From: Bacteroidota bacterium
GTDB lineage: Bacteria; Bacteroidota; Bacteroidia; Flavobacteriales; Weeksellaceae
NCBI GenBank assembly: GCA_023387375.1
Contig: JAEWIE010000041.1
Coordinates: forward strand, 62,001 to 126,000
Direction: 5' to 3'
Length of the DNA: 64,000 bases
Shown here: piece by piece, positions 1 through 9,980 of the stretch
Layout of the letters: each line of letters begins with the position of its first letter
Position numbering within the stretch: position 1 is the stretch's first letter
Notes under the pieces: model-generated
What the model saw: the letters and a program-made list of their open reading frames with translations, nothing else
Database searches by the model: none
What the model was told of the DNA's origin: nothing
Program-made: the position numbers and the translations under genes

Positions 1-1
1 G

Positions 2-478
2 CTACTAAAGGGTTCCTTTGATTATGAAAATGCATCGGACTTCATGTGGGCCTGCACGATGGCATTAAACGGACTTATTGCCAAAGGAGTTCCTACAGAT
101 TGGTCTGTCCATGCCATTGGACATGAACTTACGGCGCAGTATAGCATTGACCACGCGAGAACGCTTGCCATTATTGCTCCGTCCCATTACCGAATTATGT
201 TTGAAAACAAGAAAGAAAAGCTTGCGCAGTATGCTGAGCGCGTATGGAATGTAACGGAAGGTTCTCTTGAAGAGAGAGCAAAACTAGGTATTGAAAAACT
301 AGAAGATTTCTTCCATTCCTTAGACATTCAAACCAAATTGTCAGAATATACAGACGATTATAAGGACTCTGGCAAGAAAGTAGAGAAAGCCTTTACGGAC
401 CGCTGCTGGTTATTGCAGGGGGAACGAAAAGACTTAACCCCAGAAATGGCGCGTAGCATTGTCGAGGCTAGCTATTAA
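2..478 (+). CDS. Iron-containing alcohol dehydrogenase, C-terminal part (cut by window edge)
   Basis: The reading frame is open from the first bases of the window, so the 5' end lies outside. The C-terminal residues match the iron-dependent (group III) alcohol dehydrogenase family, closest in character to the NAD(P)H-dependent butanol dehydrogenase/YqhD branch. Visible family marks are WSVHAIGHELTA followed by the histidine motif IDHARTLAII, which supplies metal ligands, and then the APSHYR segment. Such enzymes reduce aldehydes to alcohols in the cytoplasm. Substrate and cofactor preference cannot be read from this fragment. The frame stops 30 nt before the next gene, which could be co-transcribed. 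Confidence 0.9.
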   Translation, partial: LLKGSFDYENASDFMWACTMALNGLIAKGVPTDWSVHAIGHELTAQYSIDHARTLAIIAPSHYRIMFENKKEKLAQYAERVWNVTEGSLEERAKLGIEKLEDFFHSLDIQTKLSEYTDDYKDSGKKVEKAFTDRCWLLQGERKDLTPEMARSIVEASY

Positions 479-508
479 TTCATGCCGCTTGGCAAAAACT
501 AAATTAGA

Positions 509-1165
509 ATGAAAAAATACATCTCTCTTTTTTTAATGCTGTGTTTTGCCTTTGCTTTTGCACAGGAAAAGCCAGCTTACTGGAATGAAATTCAATCGCT
601 TAATGCAAAGAAAGCTAGTGAAAAATTACCTGTGAATGCCATATTGCTGCTGGGCAGTTCTTCCTTTACTCTTTGGCAAGATGTAGGAGACTATTTCCCG
701 ACGAAAAAATTCATCAACTTTGGATTTGGAGGATCAAGACTTGTGGATGTGAACTACTACATCAAGGATCTACTGGAAGTTCCTACTCCCAAACAAATTC
801 TCGTGTACTGTGGTGAAAACGACATTGCCTACGACCTCGAACCGGCAAACGCAGCGCAAGTAAGAGAAAGATTTGAAACGCTTTACAACACTCTTAGAGC
901 GAAATACCCGAAAGCTCAAATCGATTATATTTCTATGAAGCATTCACCTAGTAGAGAATCGTTGTGGCCTGAAATGAAAAAAGGAAATGCCCAAATCAAA
1001 GAGTTTTTAGAGGGGAAGCAAAACACATCCTATATTGAAATTAATCCTTCCATTGAAGACAAAGACGGAAACCCTAAAAAGGAACTCTTCCAAGAAGATC
1101 TTTTGCACTTAAATAAGAAAGGGTATCAGAATTGGGCACAGGTCATTGCACCTCATCTAAAATAA
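509..1165 (+). CDS. Exported SGNH/GDSL-family hydrolase
   Basis: The 218-residue protein starts with a cleavable signal peptide ending in FAFAQ, so it should act in the periplasm or at the surface. SGNH blocks are visible: LLLGSSSFT (nucleophile serine), GFGGS (glycine block), YCGENDIAYD (asparagine block) and DLLHLNKKGY (catalytic Asp-His pair). This pattern fits the GDSL-like lipase/acylhydrolase family that deacylates lipids or acetylated sugars; the substrate cannot be told. The gene follows the alcohol dehydrogenase by 30 nt and converges on the helicase gene. Confidence 0.85.
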   Translation: MKKYISLFLMLCFAFAFAQEKPAYWNEIQSLNAKKASEKLPVNAILLLGSSSFTLWQDVGDYFPTKKFINFGFGGSRLVDVNYYIKDLLEVPTPKQILVYCGENDIAYDLEPANAAQVRERFETLYNTLRAKYPKAQIDYISMKHSPSRESLWPEMKKGNAQIKEFLEGKQNTSYIEINPSIEDKDGNPKKELFQEDLLHLNKKGYQNWAQVIAPHLK

Positions 1166-1198
1166 AGAAAAACTCAAGATTTTTTTACAGATTTAAAG

Positions 1199-1228
1199 CA
1201 AGGAGGAAAAATTATTTTTTCCTCCTTG
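1199..1228. terminator. Long perfect stem-loop overlapping the end of the helicase gene
   Basis: A 13-bp perfect stem (1199-1211 with 1216-1228) with a 4-nt loop lies between the convergent hydrolase and helicase genes. Its loop and right arm hold the helicase stop codon and last codons. Neither side has a long U-tract beyond the stem, but the A/T half of the stem itself could serve. It is probably a bidirectional terminator or a 3'-end stabiliser. Confidence 0.45.
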
Positions 1229-2564
1229 CTTTTGATTTTGCCTTGGCCTGCGCACGGTTCGCACCCGGTTTGGACTTTGGAACTTTACGCTTGCTTGGTC
1301 CTCCCAGATTGATTTTACGATTTTTTTCTTTTTTTTCATGGAAGGCTCCCCCTCCCTCTTGAATTTTCACCGTGTGCGCATTCTTCATCTTCACTTCGTC
1401 CTGCTCTGAAGCAATTTTCTTAGGATTCACTGGCACATCAATAGGAAAATCGATCTCAATAAGTTCTTTGTCCATTAGAACCACAATTTCTAGTAATTGA
1501 GGCTCTTCTTTTTTCGTATAGAAGGTAATGGCCTTGCCGTCTTTGTCTGCACGCCCCGTACGTCCAATTCTATGAATATACTGCTCAGGAACGGCGGGAA
1601 CCTCAAAGTTAATCACGTGGGTAATGTCTGAGATATCAAGCCCTCTAGCCATGACATCTGTGGTAATTAACCCTCTTACTTCCTGGTTTTCGAAGCGCTG
1701 CATAGCTCGAAGCCTATAATTTTGAGATTTATTGGAGTGGATTACATCAAATTCCCCAGGCAAGACCTCGTCAATTTTTGAAAAAAGAAGGTCTGCATGT
1801 CGTTTGTTGTTCGTAAAGATTAGAACTTTGGAAAGATCCTCACTCGTTTCAAGCAAATGCTTTAGAAGATTGAATTTGGTATTGAAATTTTCGACTTTGT
1901 ACGCGGTTTGTTCAATTTTTTCAAGCGGAGTTCCAGATTTGGCTAATGAGATCTCCATGGGACCTGCAAAATACTCGGCAAGCATTTCATCCACAGCTTC
2001 TGTCATTGTGGCTGAGAATAGGATGTTTTGCCTTTTTTCTCTCATCATTTCAAAAATATGAGTGAGTTGAGGTCTAAATCCTAAATTAAGCATCTCGTCG
2101 AACTCATCAATGATGAGCCTTTGCACCTCTTTTAAAGAGATTGCATTGTCAATGGCTAAGTCCATTACTCTTCCTGGGGTTCCTACTAAAATATCACAAC
2201 CATCGTCAAACAACTTCTTTTGCGTATTGATATTTTTACCTCCATAAATCCCTATGACTCTTGCCGATAAATTTTGAGTCAAATTCTCAACAATTTCTGT
2301 GACTTGAACCACCAATTCTCTTGTAGGAACCAAAATAAGGAGCGTGGGATTGCCACTTTTGTTATACTTCCATAGCTTTAGCGCCGGGAGTAGATAGGCT
2401 AAGGTCTTTCCAGTTCCCGTTTGGGCAATCCCCATTACATCTCTTCCTGACAAGATAGGTTTAAAACTTCTTCTCTGGATGGGTGTAGGTTCAAATAGTT
2501 CGAGATCCGCAAGAACATCTAATATTTTCTCTGGTAAATCGAAATCGGCGAAAGTTAAATTCAT
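1212..2564 (-). CDS. DEAD-box family ATP-dependent RNA helicase with DEFD motif II
   Basis: The 450-residue protein carries the ordered helicase motifs: Q motif FEPTPIQ, motif I AQTGTGKT, Ia PTRELV, motif II at 153-156, SAT motif III, motif V TDVMARGLD and motif VI HRIGRTGR. Motif II reads D-E-F-D instead of D-E-A-D. The C-terminal ~60 residues are lysine/arginine-rich, a typical RNA-binding tail. Family role: unwinding RNA in ribosome assembly or cold adaptation (RhlE/CshA-like). The start is the ATG before NLTFADFDL. A terminator-like hairpin sits between the predicted promoter and this ATG. Confidence 0.93.
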   Translation of the reverse strand: MNLTFADFDLPEKILDVLADLELFEPTPIQRRSFKPILSGRDVMGIAQTGTGKTLAYLLPALKLWKYNKSGNPTLLILVPTRELVVQVTEIVENLTQNLSARVIGIYGGKNINTQKKLFDDGCDILVGTPGRVMDLAIDNAISLKEVQRLIIDEFDEMLNLGFRPQLTHIFEMMREKRQNILFSATMTEAVDEMLAEYFAGPMEISLAKSGTPLEKIEQTAYKVENFNTKFNLLKHLLETSEDLSKVLIFTNNKRHADLLFSKIDEVLPGEFDVIHSNKSQNYRLRAMQRFENQEVRGLITTDVMARGLDISDITHVINFEVPAVPEQYIHRIGRTGRADKDGKAITFYTKKEEPQLLEIVVLMDKELIEIDFPIDVPVNPKKIASEQDEVKMKNAHTVKIQEGGGAFHEKKEKNRKINLGGPSKRKVPKSKPGANRAQAKAKSKARRKK

Positions 2565-2575
2565 GGAGTAGAGTT

Positions 2576-2606
2576 AAAAAAAAAGAACTTGTGCAGTTCT
2601 TTTTTT
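2576..2606 (-). promoter_or_regulatory. Leader hairpin with U-tract in front of the helicase gene
   Basis: Read on the minus strand, a 12-bp stem (2606-2595 pairing with 2589-2578, 5-nt loop) ends in a run of nine T and is followed 11 nt later by the helicase ATG. No gene lies upstream for about 380 bp that would need a terminator here. It therefore looks like an intrinsic attenuator or structured leader of the helicase mRNA. Confidence 0.5.
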
Positions 2607-2619
2607 AAGTTTTACTCGG

Positions 2620-2627
2620 CAAAGATA
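2620..2627 (-). promoter_or_regulatory. Bacteroidota -7 box for the helicase gene
   Basis: TATCTTTG on the minus strand fits TAnnTTTG and would start the transcript about 50 nt before the ATG, so that the leader contains the hairpin. I see no clear TTTG at the -33 position. Confidence 0.45.
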
Positions 2628-2992
2628 AGGTATTTCCTTAAAAACATTTAATTGGGTATTTCGCTTCGAATTAAAAATGACGACCTCGCCTTTAATTCCT
2701 TAGTAGGATACATCCAATTTGTCTCAATTCTTAGCCATTACTAGCCCCATATAATCCCTAGAAACTCCAAAGTAAACAAACCACTCGCCTTTTATTTGCT
2801 ACTAAAATGGATGCAGAAAATCAAGAGAAATTCCTTACAAAAAAGCAAATAAATTTGAATTTTTGGCCTTAGCAATAAGTGAATTCAATTCTTAAATTAA
2901 AACCTTCATTCACTTAAAGTAAAACTCAGATAATTGAAATAATTAACTGATTTTTAGTGTAATATATAATTATACTTAAAGTATAATTTGGA
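2628..2992. other. AT-rich gene-poor gap with one palindrome
   Basis: No credible ORF, tRNA or known RNA is visible in this stretch. Near its end, 2968-2988 is a perfect inverted repeat with 10-bp arms (AATTATACTT) and a single central base, only a few bases past the stop of the threonine dehydrogenase gene. It may act as that gene's 3' hairpin, although it has no GC clamp. Confidence 0.5.
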
Positions 2993-3946
2993 TCATTTTT
3001 TAAGTTTTTCTCTTAAGTTTTTGATCATGTCACTTGCCATTTCTTCGATTCCAAATTCGTAGTGTAGACCCCAATCCTTTTTCGCAATTTGGTCATCAAT
3101 GGACGCAGGCCAAGAATCCGCAATTGCTTGTCTGAAATCAGGCTCGAAAGAAATCTCAAATTCTGGAATTTCTTTTTTAATGACCTCAGCAAGCTCCGCT
3201 GGCGTAAAGGACATTCCTCCTAAATTGTAGGAAGTTCTTACAGTAAGAGATTCTTTTTCCGCTTGCATCAACTGAAGCGTAGCATTAATTGCGTCGTCCA
3301 TATAAAGCATAGGCATCGCGGTGTCCTCTTTAATAAAAGAAGTATACTTTGCATTTTCAACGGCTTCGTAGAATATTTCGACGGCGTAGTCTGTTGTTCC
3401 TCCTCCAGCGGGTGTTTTCCATGAGATAAGACCTGGATAGCGAATGCTTCGTACATCCACTCCATACTTGTCAAAATAATACTCACACCATTTCTCTCCC
3501 GCTAGTTTAGAAATTCCATAAACCGTGGTCGGATTGAGTACCACATCCTGTCCTACATTGGTTTTCGGAATCCCTTTGCCGAAAACAGCAATGGAACTAG
3601 GCCAAAATATCTTTTTAAGAAGTCCTTCTTTCGCCATTTCGCATAAATTAATAAGAGGCTCTAAGTTGAGCTTCCATGCGAAAAGCGGTTGTTTTTCAGA
3701 AGTACCTGAAAGCAAGGAGGCCAAGTGGTAAACAGTTGTAATTTCATATTCCTTAATTACTTGTCGCAATAGCTGGGTATTAGTCACGTCCAATCGCTCG
3801 TAATAGCCAGCAGTAGTCAAATTTTTGTCGAATCGATCAAGACCGGAAGCAACGACATTTTCTTTTCCGTACAGGCTAACCAAACGGTTGGTAAGTTCTG
3901 TACCTATTTGACCTAAAGCGCCTGTAATAAGAATTTTTTCCTGCAT
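2993..3946 (-). CDS. NAD-dependent epimerase/dehydratase family, probable SDR-type L-threonine 3-dehydrogenase
   Basis: The 317-residue extended short-chain dehydrogenase begins with a Rossmann motif ILITGALGQIG, has the YGISK catalytic Tyr-Lys signature preceded by a serine (WPSSIAVFG), and carries the segment SIRYPGLISWKTPAGGGTTDY. That segment is characteristic of the epimerase-like threonine 3-dehydrogenases of Flavobacterium and archaea. The enzyme oxidises threonine to 2-amino-3-oxobutyrate. The next enzyme of that route, glycine C-acetyltransferase, is also in this window (39.2 kb) but unlinked. A TACTTTTG box at 3980-3987 on the minus strand is a plausible -7 element. An NDP-sugar epimerase role is less likely. 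Confidence 0.85.
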   Translation of the reverse strand: MQEKILITGALGQIGTELTNRLVSLYGKENVVASGLDRFDKNLTTAGYYERLDVTNTQLLRQVIKEYEITTVYHLASLLSGTSEKQPLFAWKLNLEPLINLCEMAKEGLLKKIFWPSSIAVFGKGIPKTNVGQDVVLNPTTVYGISKLAGEKWCEYYFDKYGVDVRSIRYPGLISWKTPAGGGTTDYAVEIFYEAVENAKYTSFIKEDTAMPMLYMDDAINATLQLMQAEKESLTVRTSYNLGGMSFTPAELAEVIKKEIPEFEISFEPDFRQAIADSWPASIDDQIAKKDWGLHYEFGIEEMASDMIKNLREKLKK

Positions 3947-4174
3947 CAGTGGAGAAATTTAATGGTTTAGTTATTCTTACAAAAGTAGAAATTTACCCCC
4001 TATAAAAAAAGCAAAACATTTTGAAAGCCTTAGCTTTTTAATGACTTTGCTTTTCTAAAGTGGCAAACTCCTTTGCGTCATGGTTTTAACACCTTTTTCC
4101 TTGCTTTTTCAAACTTCTTCTTATCTTTATGCATTCGTTTCCCTTGTGGGATCTCTTAAAAACAATCTAAATTC

Positions 4175-5860
4175 ATGAAAAAATTACTATTCCTCTTCTC
4201 CTTTGTGTCGACTTTGGTCTATGGGCAGGCCACAGAGCATACGATTTACAAAGAAATCCATGTAAAAAACAAAGGACTCGTGGTCTCTGCCCATCCGCTT
4301 GCTAGCGAGGTCGGAGCCAAAATCCTTCGAGAAGGAGGAAATGCATTTGATGCTTCCATTGCCACGCAACTTGCCCTCGCCGTAGTCTATCCTCAAGCAG
4401 GAAACATAGGCGGTGGTGGATTTTTAGTGGGAATGAAAAACACAGGAGAAAAATTCACCATTGACTTTAGAGAAACGGCGCCCGAGAAATCCTCAAAGGA
4501 TATGTATCTCGATTCGAAAGGAAACGCGGATACAAGCTTGTCTCAAGACGGAGGCCTTGCAATCGGCATTCCGGGTTCTGTGGCTGGTTTGTTCGCTACT
4601 CTATCCTATGGAAATCTGCCCATGGATAAACTAATCGATCCCGCCATTGAACTTGCCGAAAAAGGATTTGCCATTACAAAAAGGGAAGCCGATTTACTTA
4701 ATGCCCACCGGGATCAATTTTTAAAACACAATGCTCAACCCATCGATCTGGTAAAAAAGGAATCATGGAAATCAGGTGATCTTTTGATTCAGAAGGATTT
4801 AGCGCGCACGCTAAGGAAAATAAAAAATGAAGGGGCCAAAGGATTTTACGAAGGATCGATTGCGGAAATGATCACAAAAGGTGTTCAGCTGCAAAATGGA
4901 ATTCTATCTCTTAACGATCTGAAAAATTACAAAGTAGTCTTTCGAACTCCCTTGGAATTTGATTACAAAGGCTATTCAATACTCACCATGCCCCTACCCT
5001 CAAGTGGTGGCATTCTACTAGCTCAGATGCTGAAAATGAGTTCCTTTGCGCATTTAGATAAGATGGGCTTTCAATCGCCACAAGCGATGCAGGTTATGAT
5101 TGAAGCGGAGCGCCGTGCGTACGCAGACCGAGCTGAATTTATGGGTGACCCTGCTTTTGTCAAGGACCCCACAGCGCGACTTATTTCGGAGGCATATCTT
5201 AAAGAACGGTGGAAGTCTTTTGACCCTCAATTAGCCACGCCTAGTGCTAAGGTAGGGAAGATCATTAAACAGCCTGCAGAGAGTACGCAAACAACTCACA
5301 TCTCCATCTTAGACAAAGATCACAATGCCGTGTCTGTGACTACAACTTTAAATGGGCTCTATGGAAGCAAGGTCATTGCACCCGGAACTGGATTTCTGCT
5401 CAATAATGAAATGGACGATTTCTCGATTAAACCTGGAGTACCTAATATGTTTGGCGCGGTCGGAGGCGCTGCCAATGCGATCGAACCCGGTAAACGTATG
5501 CTTTCTTCCATGACTCCTACGATCGTTTTAAAGGATAACAAACCCTTTTTAATCGTGGGAACGCCTGGAGGCACTACCATACCCACGTCCGTATACCAAA
5601 CGATTGTAGGACTCATTGATTTTAAACTTTCACCAAACCGCGCTGTAAACGCACCGAAATTCCACCACCAATGGCTACCCGAATCGGTCCAAGTGGAAAA
5701 AGGTTTTAATACAGCACCTTTAAAAGTCTTAGAGTCTAAAAATTATGTATTCAAACCAGTAAATCAGATTGGAAGGACAGAAATCATCGCGGTGCAAGAA
5801 GATGGAAGCGCTGTGGGGGTTGCAGATTCGCGGGGAGATGATTCCGTTGCACGAGAGTAA
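4175..5860 (+). CDS. ggt: Gamma-glutamyltransferase (gamma-glutamyl transpeptidase)
   Basis: The 561-residue precursor has an N-terminal signal peptide ending in YGQ, so it is periplasmic. GGT marks are the N-terminal GNIGGGGF segment, RETAP, and the autoprocessing site TTHISILD, where Thr373 would become the N-terminal nucleophile of the small subunit. Later come the glycine-rich SMTPTIV and GTPGGTTIPT segments. The enzyme cleaves glutathione and other gamma-glutamyl compounds and can supply cysteine and glutamate. Length and order match the E. coli enzyme. The gene stands alone, convergent with the broken kinase gene. Confidence 0.95.
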   Translation: MKKLLFLFSFVSTLVYGQATEHTIYKEIHVKNKGLVVSAHPLASEVGAKILREGGNAFDASIATQLALAVVYPQAGNIGGGGFLVGMKNTGEKFTIDFRETAPEKSSKDMYLDSKGNADTSLSQDGGLAIGIPGSVAGLFATLSYGNLPMDKLIDPAIELAEKGFAITKREADLLNAHRDQFLKHNAQPIDLVKKESWKSGDLLIQKDLARTLRKIKNEGAKGFYEGSIAEMITKGVQLQNGILSLNDLKNYKVVFRTPLEFDYKGYSILTMPLPSSGGILLAQMLKMSSFAHLDKMGFQSPQAMQVMIEAERRAYADRAEFMGDPAFVKDPTARLISEAYLKERWKSFDPQLATPSAKVGKIIKQPAESTQTTHISILDKDHNAVSVTTTLNGLYGSKVIAPGTGFLLNNEMDDFSIKPGVPNMFGAVGGAANAIEPGKRMLSSMTPTIVLKDNKPFLIVGTPGGTTIPTSVYQTIVGLIDFKLSPNRAVNAPKFHHQWLPESVQVEKGFNTAPLKVLESKNYVFKPVNQIGRTEIIAVQEDGSAVGVADSRGDDSVARE

Positions 5861-5864
5861 AAAT

Positions 5865-6716
5865 TCAGATCAGAACATTCAACCTCTCGGGCCATACTTC
5901 CACTTGGATCGGAGATTCTAATTCTACACACTCGCCATCCATTTGAAAAGAAGTGGTATCTAAGGAAAACTCCGCTTTTAATACGGGAATGTAAGTTAAC
6001 TACTTATCTTCTTTAAGTTCTTTAGTAAATAATCGAAAGGCAAAAATGGGAGAATAAAGCAATGGAAACTTCTTTACAAGTACTAGATCGACAAGACCAT
6101 CGCTTTTACTTGCCTTAGGTGCGATGTATGCAAAATTTCCAAATTGCCTCGTATTGGCTAGGTTAAGCATCATATATTTACCACTGTATTTCTCTAGCTC
6201 TTTCGTATGAAAATGAACGTGAATCGGCCGGTAATTGAAAAAGGTTTTTAGCGTGACTTTTACGTAGTTTTTAAAGCCTCTATTTGTCTTTTCAAACTCT
6301 TTTGCCACTTAGGCATCGAGTCCCGCTCCCGACACGTTAATCGACAAAGTAGATCCTATTTTAAAGGTATCAATCTTTTGGTATTTGCGCGCTTCTATCT
6401 TTTGAAGCAGCGGATCCAAATTCGTATTAAAATGAGTTTCGTACGCATAACCATTTCCAGATCTTGCTGGAAACACCGCCAATATTTTTGAGGAGTAGAT
6501 TAGATTTTTTGCCACGGACGAAATGGTGCCGTCTCCGCGGACGGCCACATATACGTCATACTTATCTTTCGTCTCCGAAATAAATTCAGTAGTCTTTTCA
6601 AGCGATTCAGAAACATAATAATGCAAGGAATCTACTATCGTTTTAAGTTTTTGGATAAACAAATCCGACTGTTTATTTGCGGAAAACGGATTGATAATAA
6701 ATACAATTCGATCCAT
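5865..6716 (-). pseudogene. Diacylglycerol/lipid kinase family gene with two in-frame stop codons
   Basis: One minus-strand frame of 284 codons spells a full-length YegS/DAGK-family protein, interrupted by TAA at 6309-6311 and TAG at 6000-6002. Before the first stop are the start MDRIVFIINPFSA and the nucleotide-binding loop. Between the stops is KEFEKTNRGFKNYVKV, and after the second is a normal C-terminus with SFQMDGE. The stops replace family-typical sites (GLDA-x-VAKEF and KEDK-x-LTY). The kinase loop is also damaged: RGDGT where GGDGT is expected, and PARSGNG where PxGSGNG is expected. No frameshift is visible. Multiple lesions favour a decaying pseudogene over sequencing error. Confidence 0.85.
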
Positions 6717-6766
6717 GGCAGGAAGGTACCACTTTTACTAGCGTATTTGGGGTGAAATCGACTCTA

Positions 6767-7570
6767 CTATTTAATTCCCATTCTCTGTTTAAACTCGGGA
6801 GTTAACGCAGTGGAAATATCGCTGTAGGGCACCGTAATGGTAATAATCCCATAGACATAAGCTGCAATTTCATACTGGTTATAAGTAAAGCTTAGTCCTT
6901 TGTCATCAAAGAAAAAATTCTTATTGTAAGTCAATTTTGCAGGCTCAAAGTATCCTCCTTTTCTCTCGTCTGATGCTTTTAAAAGTACTTTGTTCCAATC
7001 CACCTTGTCAATATCGACGATGTCTTTCAATTCTAGCTTTTTCTGATTTTCAAGATCGACTACACTATAGAAATCATAGGCGTAACCATGAGCTCCTCCT
7101 GTATATCCATATCCGTTATATTGGACGGTAAGATATCCATTCTCATTACTTACCACATCCATTTCGGAGACTCGATCCCACACTTGATGCGTACTAGGTT
7201 TAAAGTCTAAAACGTCAGCCTTGGTCTGCGTATAATAGTGGTTTTTGCGTTCTTCCAGTAGGCTTTGAACCTCAGGTCTTGTATAAGCCACATTCGGTGC
7301 AATGCTATCGTAAAGCTCTGATTTGTACAAGCTATCAAGCACAGGCTTATCAAGTCCTGTAAACACAAGTACTTTTTGCCGAAATTTGGCACTTACAAGA
7401 TCACTTACATTGAGCGAATCGCCCACAACCAAAGAATCATAAGAAAAACTATCCTTTTGGTTCATGGCAGCCAAGGTATCGTTCTCTTTATTAGTTTGCG
7501 TTGTCGTCGTTTTTGTACAAGACACTAGCGCAAAACCAAATGCTAGTGCAGAGATAAAAATTGATTTCAT
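6767..7570 (-). CDS. DUF3298-type lipoprotein
   Basis: The 267-residue protein begins with a lipoprotein signal peptide and lipobox LVSC (Cys18), so it is lipid-anchored. After a Thr/Asn-rich linker comes a domain with NGYGYTGGAHG, DFYSVVDL, LELKDIVD and FTYNQYEIAAYVYG. These are hallmarks of the DUF3298/RsiV-like C-terminal domain, seen in anti-sigma factor RsiV and many Bacteroidota lipoproteins. There is no transmembrane anti-sigma part here, so a regulatory function cannot be claimed. It is transcribed in the same direction as gyrB but separated from it by a strong terminator. Confidence 0.8.
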   Translation of the reverse strand: MKSIFISALAFGFALVSCTKTTTTQTNKENDTLAAMNQKDSFSYDSLVVGDSLNVSDLVSAKFRQKVLVFTGLDKPVLDSLYKSELYDSIAPNVAYTRPEVQSLLEERKNHYYTQTKADVLDFKPSTHQVWDRVSEMDVVSNENGYLTVQYNGYGYTGGAHGYAYDFYSVVDLENQKKLELKDIVDIDKVDWNKVLLKASDERKGGYFEPAKLTYNKNFFFDDKGLSFTYNQYEIAAYVYGIITITVPYSDISTALTPEFKQRMGIK

Positions 7571-7631
7571 ATTTATTTTTTTGATTTCTTTAACTTATAC
7601 AAATAATGCTCCAAAAATTTCTACTTACTAC

Positions 7632-7667
7632 AAAAAAAACAATGCTCTGCGCGAAGCAGAGCATTGT
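7632..7667 (-). terminator. Intrinsic terminator of gyrB
   Basis: A 12-bp perfect stem (7639-7650 with 7656-7667) and a 5-nt loop are followed on the minus strand by eight T (7632-7639 complemented). It starts about 30 nt beyond the gyrB stop codon. Confidence 0.9.
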
Positions 7668-7698
7668 CTTTCCTAGTTTCAACGTATTAAACTAAATC

Positions 7699-9980
<2,282 letters not shown>

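Noticed and set aside
4058..4075. Possible sigma-54 site upstream of ggt (GTGGCAAACTCCTTTGC)
   Set aside because: Spacing between GG and GC is 11 rather than 10 and the -24 flank is poor.
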